Source of the DNA: F23-B02 sp963650165
GTDB taxonomy: Bacteria; Bacillota; Clostridia; Oscillospirales; Oscillospiraceae
Assembly (NCBI GenBank): GCA_963650165.1
Contig: CAVJKX010000007.1
Location: 1-64,000, forward strand
DNA length: 64,000 nt
Direction: 5' to 3'
The notes under the pieces are model-generated. The model was not told where the DNA came from. It worked only from the letters and a program-made list of their open reading frames with translations, and searched no databases. Positions within the stretch are counted from its first letter, which is position 1; each line of letters opens with the position of its first letter. Positions 18,107 to 26,677 of the stretch are shown piece by piece. A program made the position numbers and the translations under genes.

Positions 18107-18898
18107 ATGAAGCTTGCAATGGCGCAGATGCGCATGACCGACAGCATGGAGAAAAATCTCGGGACCTCGCTTGAGATGTGCAGGGCCGCGCGTGGCTGCG
18201 ACCTGCTGTTTTTCCCGGAGATACAGCTCACGCCGTTTTTCCCGCAGTACGAAAAGCGCTGTGCCGACCGCTATGTATTGAAGCCCGGCAGCGCCGAGAT
18301 AAAAGCTCTGTGCAGTGCCGCGCGCGAAAACGGCTGCTACATGTCGCCGAACGTGTATCTCGAGCTCGGCGGCGGCCGCTATGACACCTCGCTGTGGATA
18401 GACCCGCGCGGCGAGCTTATCGGCCGAGCCGAGATGGTGCATATCGCGCAGGCAGAGCACTTTTACGAGCAGGACTACTACACTCCCTCGCCCGGCGGCT
18501 TCAAGGTCTTTGACACGCCCTTCGGCAGGGTCGGCATAGTCATCTGCTTTGACCGCCACCTGCCCGAGAGCATACGCACCTGCACGCTCATGGGATCGCA
18601 GCTTGTGATCATCCCGACGGCAAACACGGAGTCCGAGCCAATGGAGATGTTCGAGTGGGAGGTGCGCGTGCAGGCGATGCAGAACCAGGTGTTTGTCGCA
18701 ATGTGCAACCGCGTCGGAACAGAGGGCGAAATGGACTTTGCCGGACAGTCGATAGTCGTTCACCCGAGCGGTGACGTGATCGTAAAGGCCGACAACGGGC
18801 AGCGCCTCGTCACCTGCGAAATTGACCTTTCCGAGTCCGACGCATGGCGCGAAAAGCGGCCGTATATCCGGACGCGCCGCAGGGATATGTACCTATGA
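18107..18898 (+). CDS. Nitrilase-superfamily (carbon-nitrogen hydrolase) protein
   Basis: 263 residues. The catalytic glutamate is Glu38 (FFPEIQ) and the nucleophile is Cys147 (VICFDRH). The third member, lysine, is expected in the strand that here reads GRAEMVHIAQ; members I recall from Clostridia have SKMVHI at this place, so Glu109 stands where Lys should be, and no other Lys occurs between residues 85 and 130. Either the activity is altered or a residue elsewhere serves. Members hydrolyse amides or nitriles. GGAGGT precedes the ATG; the stop overlaps the GtrA gene start. Confidence 0.8.
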   Translation: MKLAMAQMRMTDSMEKNLGTSLEMCRAARGCDLLFFPEIQLTPFFPQYEKRCADRYVLKPGSAEIKALCSAARENGCYMSPNVYLELGGGRYDTSLWIDPRGELIGRAEMVHIAQAEHFYEQDYYTPSPGGFKVFDTPFGRVGIVICFDRHLPESIRTCTLMGSQLVIIPTANTESEPMEMFEWEVRVQAMQNQVFVAMCNRVGTEGEMDFAGQSIVVHPSGDVIVKADNGQRLVTCEIDLSESDAWREKRPYIRTRRRDMYL

Positions 18899-19314
18899 GG
18901 GAGCTTATCGGAAAATTTGCGGACAAAACATTTCTGCGCTTTGTGCTCGTCGGCATTATAAACACGCTCTTCGGCACGGCGATAATGTTTGTTTTTTATA
19001 ACGTTTTCGGTCTGAGCTACTGGCTCAGCAGCGCGTCAAACTACTTTTTCGGCAGCATTCTGAGCTATTTTCTCAACAAACACTACACCTTCCGGTATAA
19101 AAAGCGCGGCTGGAGGGTCGCTGTGCGCTTTGCCGTGAATATCGGCGCGTGCTATCTCATAGCCTACGGCATCGCAAAGCCGCTCATATCGGCGCTCATG
19201 TCGGGCGTTAAGGTGAGCGTTCAGGAAAACGCCGCGATGCTCTGCGGCATGGTGCTTTTCGTTGCGCTCAATTACCTCGGCCAGCGATTTTTCGCATTCA
19301 GAAACGAGCAATAA
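18895..19314 (+). CDS. GtrA-family membrane protein
   Basis: 139 residues from the ATG at 18895, which overlaps the preceding stop (ATGA). Four membrane helices and the family pattern FVLVGIINTLFG near the N-terminus, N..FG..LSYFLNKHYTF in the middle and ALNYLGQRFFAF at the end. GtrA proteins are linked to moving lipid-linked sugars (undecaprenyl-phosphate-glucose flipping has been proposed) or to wall teichoic acid glycosylation. Coupling to a nitrilase-like gene gives no clear hint. Confidence 0.88.
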   Translation: MRELIGKFADKTFLRFVLVGIINTLFGTAIMFVFYNVFGLSYWLSSASNYFFGSILSYFLNKHYTFRYKKRGWRVAVRFAVNIGACYLIAYGIAKPLISALMSGVKVSVQENAAMLCGMVLFVALNYLGQRFFAFRNEQ

Positions 19315-19373
19315 AAAATGCGTTCCGAGGGCGGTGCAGCATAGGGATAAACCGCCCAAAGAACGCATTTTTT
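19313..19373. terminator. Bidirectional terminator with two-part stem
   Basis: AAAAAATGCGTTC (19313-19325) pairs with GAACGCATTTTTT (19361-19373), with an inner GGGCGGT/ACCGCCC stem. It serves the converging GtrA and pseudouridine synthase genes and overlaps the 3' end of the latter. Confidence 0.85.
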
Positions 19374-20025
19374 ATCTCGGCATTATCGCCGTATCGAACT
19401 CCGTCCAGGGGAACTCCCTGGGCGGCTTTACTTTAAAGGTCATAAAGCGGCCCGTCGCGGGATTGGTAAAGCCGATGCTGTACGACCACAGGGCGATATT
19501 GCAGCCCTCCTCGCGCCCGCCGTACTTTCTGTCGCCGACGAGGGGCATGCGCCGGTGGGTAAACTGGGCGCGTATCTGATGGGTGCGGCCGGTGACGAGG
19601 TTTATCTCGACCATGCTCTTTTCGCCGTTTGAGCCGAGCAGCCTGTAGTCGAGCACCGCCTCCTGTGAGCCTCGGCAGGGCTTATTGACGACAAAGGTCT
19701 TGCGCTGCTCCTTGGATCTGAGCAGGATATCCTCCATGCGCCCGCGCCGCTCCTGCGGAACGCCGTGCACGACGGCGAGGTAGGTCTTTTTGAACTCGCC
19801 CGCGCGTATCTGCCGGCTGAGCTCGGATGCCGTTCCGGGATTCTGCGCAAAGACCATGAGCCCCGACACGACCTGATCGAGCCTGTGCACCGTGCGTATA
19901 TCCGCATTCTCGTTGCCCAGCGCCTCGCGCAGCAGCGAGGGCATGCCGCCCGGCTCGTCGGTCGATATGACTCCCGCGGGCTTTATCGCAACTATTATAT
20001 TGTCGTCGTAATAAATGATATCCAT
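19372..20025 (-). CDS. RluA-family pseudouridine synthase, short form
   Basis: 217 residues, a single catalytic domain without the N-terminal S4 domain of full-length RluD-type enzymes. The catalytic motif TVHRLDQVVSGL (about residues 41-52) carries the aspartate; the ending motif RTHQIRAQF and the GDRKYGG loop are also present. It would isomerise uridine in rRNA or tRNA. Start at 20025 has only a weak GGAAAA site, so it may depend on translation from the EFR1 gene 13 nt upstream. Confidence 0.87.
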   Translation of the reverse strand: MDIIYYDDNIIVAIKPAGVISTDEPGGMPSLLREALGNENADIRTVHRLDQVVSGLMVFAQNPGTASELSRQIRAGEFKKTYLAVVHGVPQERRGRMEDILLRSKEQRKTFVVNKPCRGSQEAVLDYRLLGSNGEKSMVEINLVTGRTHQIRAQFTHRRMPLVGDRKYGGREEGCNIALWSYSIGFTNPATGRFMTFKVKPPREFPWTEFDTAIMPR

Positions 20026-20038
20026 AGCAGTTTTTCCG

Positions 20039-20782
20039 TCAGTCGAGATGATATCTGCGCTTTCCCTTTGTACCGCGGCCGTATTCTATCGCCTGCTTCG
20101 GGCAGCGGCAGATGCAGGCCGAGCAGTGGGTGCAGTTATCGCCCCACACGGGCCGACCGTTTTCGATGCTTATGTTTTTCGTCGGACACATGGCGGCGCA
20201 GGCCCCGCAGCCGACGCACTCATCGGTTGCGCGGAACTTCTTTGCCTTGACAAGCATGGTATAGAACACGTCGTTTACGGCGCCGCTGTACAGCTTGTCA
20301 ATGAGCCTTATCTGCGGCTCGGCAAAGCGCTCTCCGTTTGCTATGCTCTTTGCGAGAAAGTCGAGCCTGCCGTTTGCGCGCACGAGTATCTCCGCCTCCT
20401 CCTTGGGCGAGGGAGCGGTGAACATGATGATGTAGTTTTCCGGCATTACTACCGAGGCACAGCCCATGAAATCAAGTCCCCTGCCGGCGCACCGTTTCCC
20501 GATATAGCTCCCGGCGTTTCCGTTTTCGCTGCCGCAGGTCATGACAAAGTAGATGTCACGCGAGCCGCGCAGCTCCGTCTTGTCCAGCCAGTCGCGCACA
20601 AGACGCGGCACGCGCCATGCGTAGGTCGGCGTCACGATGACCCACGGCTTCTGCGACTGCAAGGGCGACGTGTCGTTATCGCGCAGGCGGGAGAAAAGAT
20701 CGACCGCCTCGTCGCCTGTGGCCCCGGCTATCCTCCGCGCGGCATACGCGCTGTTTCCCGTTCCGCTGTAATATAAGATCAT
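20039..20782 (-). CDS. EFR1-type flavodoxin/4Fe-4S ferredoxin fusion
   Basis: 247 residues. The N-terminal half is a flavodoxin-like domain, with the FMN phosphate loop YYSGTGNSAYAA at residues 4-15. The C-terminal part has two 4Fe-4S motifs, CVGCGACAAMCP and CTHCSACICRCP. Architecture matches the EFR1-family ferrodoxins of anaerobes, presumed low-potential electron carriers in the cytoplasm. AAGGAGG precedes the ATG, with a near-consensus promoter behind it. Confidence 0.88.
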   Translation of the reverse strand: MILYYSGTGNSAYAARRIAGATGDEAVDLFSRLRDNDTSPLQSQKPWVIVTPTYAWRVPRLVRDWLDKTELRGSRDIYFVMTCGSENGNAGSYIGKRCAGRGLDFMGCASVVMPENYIIMFTAPSPKEEAEILVRANGRLDFLAKSIANGERFAEPQIRLIDKLYSGAVNDVFYTMLVKAKKFRATDECVGCGACAAMCPTKNISIENGRPVWGDNCTHCSACICRCPKQAIEYGRGTKGKRRYHLD

Positions 20783-20809
20783 AGCTTCCGCCTCCTTTTA
20801 TCAAAACAC

Positions 20810-20838
20810 ATTATACATATAATCCGTTCCGAGTTCAA
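20810..20838 (-). promoter_or_regulatory. Promoter of the EFR1-rluA-like unit
   Basis: Minus strand TTGAAC (complement of 20833-20838), 17 bp, TATAAT (complement of 20810-20815), 28 bp before the ATG. Confidence 0.65.
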
Positions 20839-20851
20839 CGTAAAATTGCGC

Positions 20852-20880
20852 TTGATTTTCAGTCTCTTCGCGGCTAAAAT
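20852..20880 (+). promoter_or_regulatory. Promoter of malQ
   Basis: TTGATT at 20852-20857, 17 bp, TAAAAT at 20875-20880. It makes a start of translation at 20906 likely, as upstream in-frame starts would lie before transcription begins. Confidence 0.55.
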
Positions 20881-20905
20881 AGCCGTATCGCAAAGAGGTG
20901 ACGGT

Positions 20906-22393
20906 ATGAACATAAAACGCAGCTGCGGCGTGCTTATGCCGCTGTTTTCGCTGCCGTCGGAGCATGGCATAGGCACGCTCGGCAGGGCAGCATATGAGTT
21001 TATCGACTTTCTTGCCGCGGCGGGACAGTCGTGGTGGCAGATACTGCCCGTCGGGCCCGCCGGGAGCGGCGACTCGCCGTATCAGTGCTTTTCGAGCTTT
21101 GCCGGAAACGAATATTTCATAGACCCTGACCTGCTCGTCGGGGACGGTCTGCTGACGCAGAGCGAGGTGAGCGCCGCAGATCACGGCGGCGATGCACGCC
21201 GTGTCGATTACGACGCTCTGCGCGAAAACCGCATGCCGCTCCTTCGCACGGCCGCACGGCGCGGGCTTGAGCGCGAGGAGCCGGAGTTTTTGTCCTTCTG
21301 CCGCGACAACGCGCGCTGGCTATCCGATTTTTCGCTGTACATGGCGCTGAAGGAGCATTTCGGCGGCAGCGCATGGACCGAGTGGCCGGAGGATATCAGG
21401 CTCCACCGCCCGGAGGCCGTGGAGTGCTTCGGCTCCGCCCTGCGCGGGAGCACGCAGGTATACGCTTATATGCAGTATCTTTTCTTCCGCCAGTGGGACG
21501 CTCTGCGCAGCTATGCCCGCAGCAGTGGGATCGGCATCATCGGCGACATGCCGATATATGTTCCGCTCGACTCGGCCGACGTGTGGGCAGAGCCCGGGTT
21601 TTTCCTGCTGGACGAAAAAAACGTGCCTACGGAGGTCGCGGGCGTACCGCCGGATTATTTCAGCGCCGAGGGGCAGCTCTGGGGCAACCCGCTGTACGAC
21701 TGGGACGCCATGCGGCGCGACGGCTACGGCTGGTGGATACGCCGCGTCGACGGCGCGTCAAGGCTCTACGACATGCTGCGCATCGATCATTTCCGCGCCT
21801 TTGAAAGCTATTGGGCCGTACCGCGCGGCTCGGACAGCGCAAAGCAGGGGCGCTGGTGCCCCGGCCCCGGCATGGATCTTGTCGGCAGGCTCACCTCGTG
21901 GTTCGGCAATATCCGGTTTATCGCCGAGGATCTCGGCGTGCTCACGCCCGAGGTGCACAGACTGCTCGCCGACAGCGGTCTTCCCGGAATGAAGGTGCTC
22001 GAATTTGCCTTCGACCCGGAGAGCCTGAGCGACTATCTTCCGCACAGGTACGGCGAAAACTGCGTCTGCTACGCCGGAACGCACGACAACGACACGCTGC
22101 GCGGCTGGATAGACGGAGAAAAGCCCGAAACGCTCGCCTTTGCGCGTGAATACCTCGGCGCGGGCGGCGGCGGGCTTGCCGATGCCGTGCTGCGCGCCGG
22201 TATGCGCTCGGGTGCCGGGCTCTTCATCGCCCAGATGCAGGACTGGCTCGGTCTCGGCTCGGATGCACGCATGAACACTCCGGGCACGGTCGGCGGCAAC
22301 TGGAGCTGGCGCATGGAGCGCGGCGGCACGACGGATGAGCTTGCGGAAAAAATGCGCCGCATGGCGTACATCTACGGAAGGAGCGCAGAATAA
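20906..22393 (+). CDS. malQ: 4-alpha-glucanotransferase (amylomaltase)
   Basis: 495 residues from the ATG at 20906 (GAGGTGA upstream). GH77 signatures occur in order: GSGDSPYQ near the N-terminus, IGDMPIYV, the nucleophile region LRIDHFRAFE, the acid/base EDLGVLTP and THDNDT. It transfers maltosyl units between glucans in maltodextrin or glycogen turnover. It is not in a glycogen operon here; its stop overlaps a GNAT gene. Confidence 0.93.
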   Translation: MNIKRSCGVLMPLFSLPSEHGIGTLGRAAYEFIDFLAAAGQSWWQILPVGPAGSGDSPYQCFSSFAGNEYFIDPDLLVGDGLLTQSEVSAADHGGDARRVDYDALRENRMPLLRTAARRGLEREEPEFLSFCRDNARWLSDFSLYMALKEHFGGSAWTEWPEDIRLHRPEAVECFGSALRGSTQVYAYMQYLFFRQWDALRSYARSSGIGIIGDMPIYVPLDSADVWAEPGFFLLDEKNVPTEVAGVPPDYFSAEGQLWGNPLYDWDAMRRDGYGWWIRRVDGASRLYDMLRIDHFRAFESYWAVPRGSDSAKQGRWCPGPGMDLVGRLTSWFGNIRFIAEDLGVLTPEVHRLLADSGLPGMKVLEFAFDPESLSDYLPHRYGENCVCYAGTHDNDTLRGWIDGEKPETLAFAREYLGAGGGGLADAVLRAGMRSGAGLFIAQMQDWLGLGSDARMNTPGTVGGNWSWRMERGGTTDELAEKMRRMAYIYGRSAE

Positions 22394-22992
22394 TGGAGAA
22401 TGTAAGGCTGCGCACCGCCCGGCCGTCGGACGCCGCCGAGCTTCTGGAGCTGTACGCCCCCTATGTTGAGGATACGGCCATAAGCTTCGAGACCGTTGTT
22501 CCGAGCCTTGAGGAGTTTACGCAGCGCATGCTGCACAGGCTGCCGAGGTACCCCTACATCGTCGCCGAGTATGACGGCGAGCTTCTGGGCTATGCCTATC
22601 TCAGCCCCTTTGTCGGCCGCGCGGCCTACGACCGGTCGGCCGAGACGACGATATATCTGCGCCTTGACTGCCGCCATATGGGCATCGGCAAAATGCTGTA
22701 CACGGCGCTTGAGGACATTGCCCGCGCACAGGGCATAATAAACCTCGAGGCCTGCATCGGCTGGACGGACACGCCCGACGAGCACCTTACGAACAACAGC
22801 GCCCGGTTTCACGAGCACCTCGGCTACCGCATGGTCGGCAGGTTTTACGGCTGCGGCCGCAAGTTCGGCAGATGGTACGACATGGTTTGGATGGAAAAGC
22901 TCCTGTGCGAACACTCCGATGCTCCGCGGGACGTTATTCCCTTTTCGGAGCTCGGCGCCGACGTCCTCAAAAGCGTGGGACTCGAAATATGA
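22393..22992 (+). CDS. GNAT-family N-acetyltransferase (PAT/Bar-like)
   Basis: 199 residues. RTARPSDAAELLELYAPYV at the start and the acetyl-CoA loop region RHMGIGKMLYTALE (about residues 95-108) place it in the GNAT superfamily, with overall likeness to phosphinothricin/L-methionine-sulfone acetyltransferases (YVEDTAISFE, NLEACIGWTDTPDE, F.HLGYRMVGRF). It transfers an acetyl group to a small amine. The start overlaps the malQ stop (TAATG). The substrate is unknown. Confidence 0.87.
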   Translation: MENVRLRTARPSDAAELLELYAPYVEDTAISFETVVPSLEEFTQRMLHRLPRYPYIVAEYDGELLGYAYLSPFVGRAAYDRSAETTIYLRLDCRHMGIGKMLYTALEDIARAQGIINLEACIGWTDTPDEHLTNNSARFHEHLGYRMVGRFYGCGRKFGRWYDMVWMEKLLCEHSDAPRDVIPFSELGADVLKSVGLEI

Positions 22993-22993
22993 A

Positions 22994-23030
22994 AAATCTC
23001 CGGTAATACACAAAGTATTACCGGAGATTT
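22994..23030. terminator. Perfect 16-bp hairpin terminator
   Basis: AAATCTCCGGTAATAC (22994-23009) and its exact complement (23015-23030) around a 5-nt loop. It directly follows the GNAT stop and also abuts the end of the broken antitoxin gene. Confidence 0.75.
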
Positions 23031-23042
23031 CAACGCAGATCG

Positions 23043-23120
23043 CTATTGTTTTTCCTCATGCGCCGGATCGGAGAGCATGCCGCAGTCATTGCGGAGCGCG
23101 GCCGAAGATTTGATGATCAC
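23043..23120 (-). pseudogene. Truncated Phd/YefM-type antitoxin remnant
   Basis: A 25-codon frame beginning at GTG 23120 with AGGAGG 9 nt upstream. It starts MIIKSSAALRND, very like the first dozen residues of Phd/YefM antitoxins (MII..S..LRN.Y..IS...HE), and continues to LSDPAHEEKQ before TAG. The part after the HE motif (TKNG..D, DNA-binding fold and toxin-binding tail) is missing, and no toxin gene is next to it. A functional ribosome site on a broken frame suggests recent decay. Homology judged from memory of the family. Confidence 0.55.
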
Positions 23121-23196
23121 GGGTCGGCACCTCCTGAATTATTCGGATATTGCAAGAGGGCGGCAATCATTTTGGGCTTTGGTGATAATATAAATA

Positions 23197-23225
23197 TTGA
23201 CCTTTAGGCCGGGCAAATATATAAT
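23197..23225 (+). promoter_or_regulatory. Promoter of pckA
   Basis: TTGACC at 23197-23202, 17 bp, TATAAT at 23220-23225. The 65-nt leader ends in GAGGT before the ATG at 23291. Confidence 0.7.
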
Positions 23226-23290
23226 ATCATAGTATAGCGTATATAAACAAGCGAGTTTTACGGCAAATTTTTACAAGTGAGGTTATCCGA

Positions 23291-24892
23291 ATGAATATTG
23301 ATCTGACCAAATACGGCATTACCGGCGCTGCGGAGATCATCCGCAATCCGTCCTACGAGCAGCTTTTCAGGGATGAGATGCAGCCCGGACTCGAGGGCTT
23401 TGACAAGGGCGTGCTCACAGAGCTTAACGCCGTGAACGTTATGACCGGCATCTACACCGGACGCTCGCCCAAGGATAAATTCATCGTCGTAGACGAGAAC
23501 AGCAAGGACACCGTGTGGTGGACCAGCGACGAGTACAAGAACGACAACCACCCCGCATCCCAGGAGGCGTGGAAGGCCGTCAAGGAGATCGCCGTCAAAG
23601 AGCTGTGCGGCAAGAAGCTGTATGTCGTCGATGCCTTCTGCGGCGCAAACAAGGACACGCGCATGGCCATCCGCTTCATCATGGAGGTCGCATGGCAGGC
23701 GCACTTCGTGACCAATATGTTCATCCGCCCGAGCGCGGAGGAGCTTGAAAGCTTCGAGCCCGACTTCGTTGTCTATAACGCCTCCAAGGCCAAGGTCGAA
23801 AACTACAGGGAGCTGGGTCTCAACTCCGAGACTGCCGTCGTCTTCAACATCACCAGCCGCGAGCAGGTCATCATCAACACCTGGTACGGCGGCGAGATGA
23901 AGAAGGGCATGTTCAGCATGATGAACTACTACCTGCCGCTCAAGGGCATCGCCGCGATGCACTGCTCGGCAAACACCGACCTCAACGGCGAGAACACCGC
24001 CATCTTCTTCGGCCTGTCCGGCACCGGCAAGACCACCCTTTCCACCGATCCCAAGCGCCTTCTCATCGGCGACGACGAGCACGGCTGGGACGATAACGGC
24101 GTGTTCAACTTCGAGGGCGGCTGCTATGCGAAGGTCATAAACCTCGACAAGGACTCCGAGCCCGATATCTACAACGCGATAAAGCGCAACGCTCTGCTCG
24201 AGAACGTGACGGTCGACGCCGAGGGCAAGATCGACTTTGCCGACAAGTCCGTTACCGAGAACACCCGCGTTTCCTACCCCATCGACCATATAAAGAACAT
24301 CGTCCGCCCCGTGAGCGCGGCTCCGGCGGCAAAGAACGTCATCTTCCTGTCGGCCGATGCCTTCGGCGTTCTGCCTCCCGTATCGGTCCTCACTCCCGAG
24401 CAGACGAAGTATTACTTCCTGTCCGGCTTCACGGCAAAGCTCGCCGGCACCGAGCGCGGCATAACCGAGCCCACCCCGACCTTCTCGGCCTGCTTCGGCC
24501 AGGCCTTCCTCGAACTGCATCCGACCAAGTACGCCGAGGAGCTCGTAAGGAAAATGGAGATGAGCGGCGCGAAGGCCTACCTCGTCAACACCGGCTGGAA
24601 CGGCAGCGGCAAGCGTATCTCCATCAAGGACACCCGCGGCATCATCGACGCGATCCTCGGCGGCGCCATCCTGAACGCTCCGACAAAGACCATCCCCTAC
24701 TTCAATCTTGAGGTACCCACGGTTCTCGAGGGCGTCGATACCGGCATTCTCGACCCGCGCGACACCTATGCCGATCCCTCCGAGTGGGAAAGCAAGGCAA
24801 AGGATCTTGCAGGCCGCTTCATTAAGAACTTCGCAAAATACGAAGGAAACGAGGCCGGCAGGGCGCTCGTCGCGGCAGGCCCTCAGCTTTGA
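23291..24892 (+). CDS. pckA: Phosphoenolpyruvate carboxykinase (ATP)
   Basis: 533 residues, normal for the ATP-dependent family. Conserved blocks: TGRSPKDKF (about 56-64), RVITDAFCG-like VVDAFCGAN, the kinase-1a P-loop GLSGTGKTTLS (about 241-251), kinase-2 LIGDDEHGW, and the C-terminal NTGWNGSGKRI. It interconverts oxaloacetate and PEP; in anaerobes it often runs toward oxaloacetate. Own promoter and terminator; single-gene unit. Confidence 0.95.
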   Translation: MNIDLTKYGITGAAEIIRNPSYEQLFRDEMQPGLEGFDKGVLTELNAVNVMTGIYTGRSPKDKFIVVDENSKDTVWWTSDEYKNDNHPASQEAWKAVKEIAVKELCGKKLYVVDAFCGANKDTRMAIRFIMEVAWQAHFVTNMFIRPSAEELESFEPDFVVYNASKAKVENYRELGLNSETAVVFNITSREQVIINTWYGGEMKKGMFSMMNYYLPLKGIAAMHCSANTDLNGENTAIFFGLSGTGKTTLSTDPKRLLIGDDEHGWDDNGVFNFEGGCYAKVINLDKDSEPDIYNAIKRNALLENVTVDAEGKIDFADKSVTENTRVSYPIDHIKNIVRPVSAAPAAKNVIFLSADAFGVLPPVSVLTPEQTKYYFLSGFTAKLAGTERGITEPTPTFSACFGQAFLELHPTKYAEELVRKMEMSGAKAYLVNTGWNGSGKRISIKDTRGIIDAILGGAILNAPTKTIPYFNLEVPTVLEGVDTGILDPRDTYADPSEWESKAKDLAGRFIKNFAKYEGNEAGRALVAAGPQL

Positions 24893-24914
24893 GAAAATAA
24901 CGGAATATAAAACC

Positions 24915-24948
24915 ATCGCCCGACCGTTAAACGGTCGGGCGATTTGAC
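24915..24948. terminator. Terminator between pckA and the ABC-F gene
   Basis: ATCGCCCGACCG / CGGTCGGGCGAT with a 5-nt loop (24915-24943), followed by TTTGAC. It likely serves both converging genes. Confidence 0.75.
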
Positions 24949-24954
24949 TGTCTG

Positions 24955-26559
24955 TTATCTTTCGGGTATCGTGCCGCCGGTGAGGTTCATGTACTCGTCG
25001 AAGGAGCACATGCGGTCGATGATGCCGTCGTCGGTGATCTCGATTATGCGGTTTGCGACGGTCTGCGTGAGCTGGTGGTCGTGGCTGGAGAAAATGATGT
25101 TGTACTTGAAGGCCTCGAGGCCGTTATTCAGGGCCGCGATGCTCTCAAGGTCGAGGTGGTTCGTCGGCTGATCGAGAACGAGGAAGTTTGCGCCCGTCAG
25201 CATCATCTTGCTTATCATGCATCTGACCTTTTCGCCGCCGGAGAGCACCTTGACGGGCTTGTACACGTCGTCGCCGGAGAAGAGCATGCGCCCGAGGAAG
25301 GTGCGCAGATAGCTCTCGCGCTTATCCTCGGAAAACTGGCGCATCCAGTCCATGAGGTCATAGTCGCAGTTTTCAAAATAGGAGTTGTGATCCTTGGGGA
25401 AATATGCCTGGGTCGTGGAAGCGCCCCACTTGACGCTGCCGGAATCGGGCTCCTCCTCGCCCATGAGGATCTTGAACAGCATCGTGACGGCAAGCTCGTT
25501 CTGGCCGATGACGGCGATCTTGTCCTCCTTGCCTACGATAAAGCTTATGTTGTTTAAAAGCTTCACGCCGTCGACGCTCTTGCTGACCTCGGTGACGAAC
25601 AGTCTGTCCTTGCCCGGCTCGCGGTCCGCCTTGAAGCCGACCCAGGGATAGCGCCTGCCGGAGGCGGGAAGTTCCTCTACCGTGAGCTTGTCAAGCAGCT
25701 TTCTGCGGCTGGTCGCCTGGCGCGACTTGGACTTGTTTGCCGAGAACCTTGCGATAAAGCCCTGGAGCTCGGCGATCTTCTGCTCCGCCTTCTTGTTCTG
25801 ATCCTTGATGAGCTTCTGCATGAGCTGGCTGGACTCGTACCAGAAGTCGTAGTTGCCGACGTACATCTTTATCTTGCCGTAGTCGATATCGACGATGTGC
25901 GTGCAGACGTTGTTGAGGAAATAGCGGTCATGCGAAACGACGAGCACCGTGCCCTCGTAGTCCATGAGGAAATCCTCGAGCCACACGACGCTTGCAAGGT
26001 CGAGGTTGTTGGTAGGCTCGTCGAGCAGGATGATGTCGGGCGAGCCGAACAGCGCCTGCGCAAGCAGCACCTTGACCTTCAGGCGCGGGTCCATATCGCG
26101 CATCATCGTATCGTGGAAGCTCGGCGCAACGCCCAGACCCTGAAGGATGCGGCTCGCGTCGGACTCGGCCTCCCAGCCGCCGAGCTCGGCAAACTCCTCC
26201 TCGAGCTCGGCTGCGCGTATGCCGTCGGCATCGTCGAAATCGGGCTTGTCGTATATCGCGTCCTTCTCCCTGCCGCAGTCGTAAAGGCGCTGATTGCCCA
26301 TGATGACGGTATCCATGACGGAGTAATCGTCGTACATGTTCTGGTTCTGCTTGAGCACCGACATGCGCTTTTTCGCGGCGATGGTCACGCTGCCGGTCGA
26401 GGGCTCGAGCTCACCGGAGAGTATTTTTATAAACGTCGATTTGCCCGCACCGTTTGCGCCTATTATGCCGTAGCAGTTGCCGGGCGTAAATTGCAGATCG
26501 ACGCGCGAAAACAGCACGTTTCCGCCGAAATTTATCGAAAGATCATTGACTGAAAGCAT
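24955..26559 (-). CDS. ABC-F family ATPase with degenerate second site (YkpA/YbiT-like)
   Basis: 534 residues from the ATG at 26559 (GAGGT upstream). Two ABC domains joined by a charged linker, no membrane part, so a ribosome-acting ABC-F protein. Domain 1 is complete: GANGAGKST, LDEPTNNLDLAS, SHDRYFL. Domain 2 lacks a normal Walker A (IGQNELAVTMLF) and its Walker B reads LDQPTNHLD, with Gln in place of the catalytic Glu. The degenerate second P-loop is known to me from the YkpA-like branch; the Gln is rarer as far as I know. Role: translation factor of the EttA/YbiT kind, or antibiotic protection; no resistance context. Confidence 0.88.
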   Translation of the reverse strand: MLSVNDLSINFGGNVLFSRVDLQFTPGNCYGIIGANGAGKSTFIKILSGELEPSTGSVTIAAKKRMSVLKQNQNMYDDYSVMDTVIMGNQRLYDCGREKDAIYDKPDFDDADGIRAAELEEEFAELGGWEAESDASRILQGLGVAPSFHDTMMRDMDPRLKVKVLLAQALFGSPDIILLDEPTNNLDLASVVWLEDFLMDYEGTVLVVSHDRYFLNNVCTHIVDIDYGKIKMYVGNYDFWYESSQLMQKLIKDQNKKAEQKIAELQGFIARFSANKSKSRQATSRRKLLDKLTVEELPASGRRYPWVGFKADREPGKDRLFVTEVSKSVDGVKLLNNISFIVGKEDKIAVIGQNELAVTMLFKILMGEEEPDSGSVKWGASTTQAYFPKDHNSYFENCDYDLMDWMRQFSEDKRESYLRTFLGRMLFSGDDVYKPVKVLSGGEKVRCMISKMMLTGANFLVLDQPTNHLDLESIAALNNGLEAFKYNIIFSSHDHQLTQTVANRIIEITDDGIIDRMCSFDEYMNLTGGTIPER

Positions 26560-26677
26560 TTGCAGTACCTCGCATTTAAAAATCCTGTTTATTTTATCAT
26601 CAATGCACTGCAATGGCAATAATTATTAGGATTTTTTACGCTCCGGCTGCGCAGGATAGTAAATGGGAGGCGATAGC

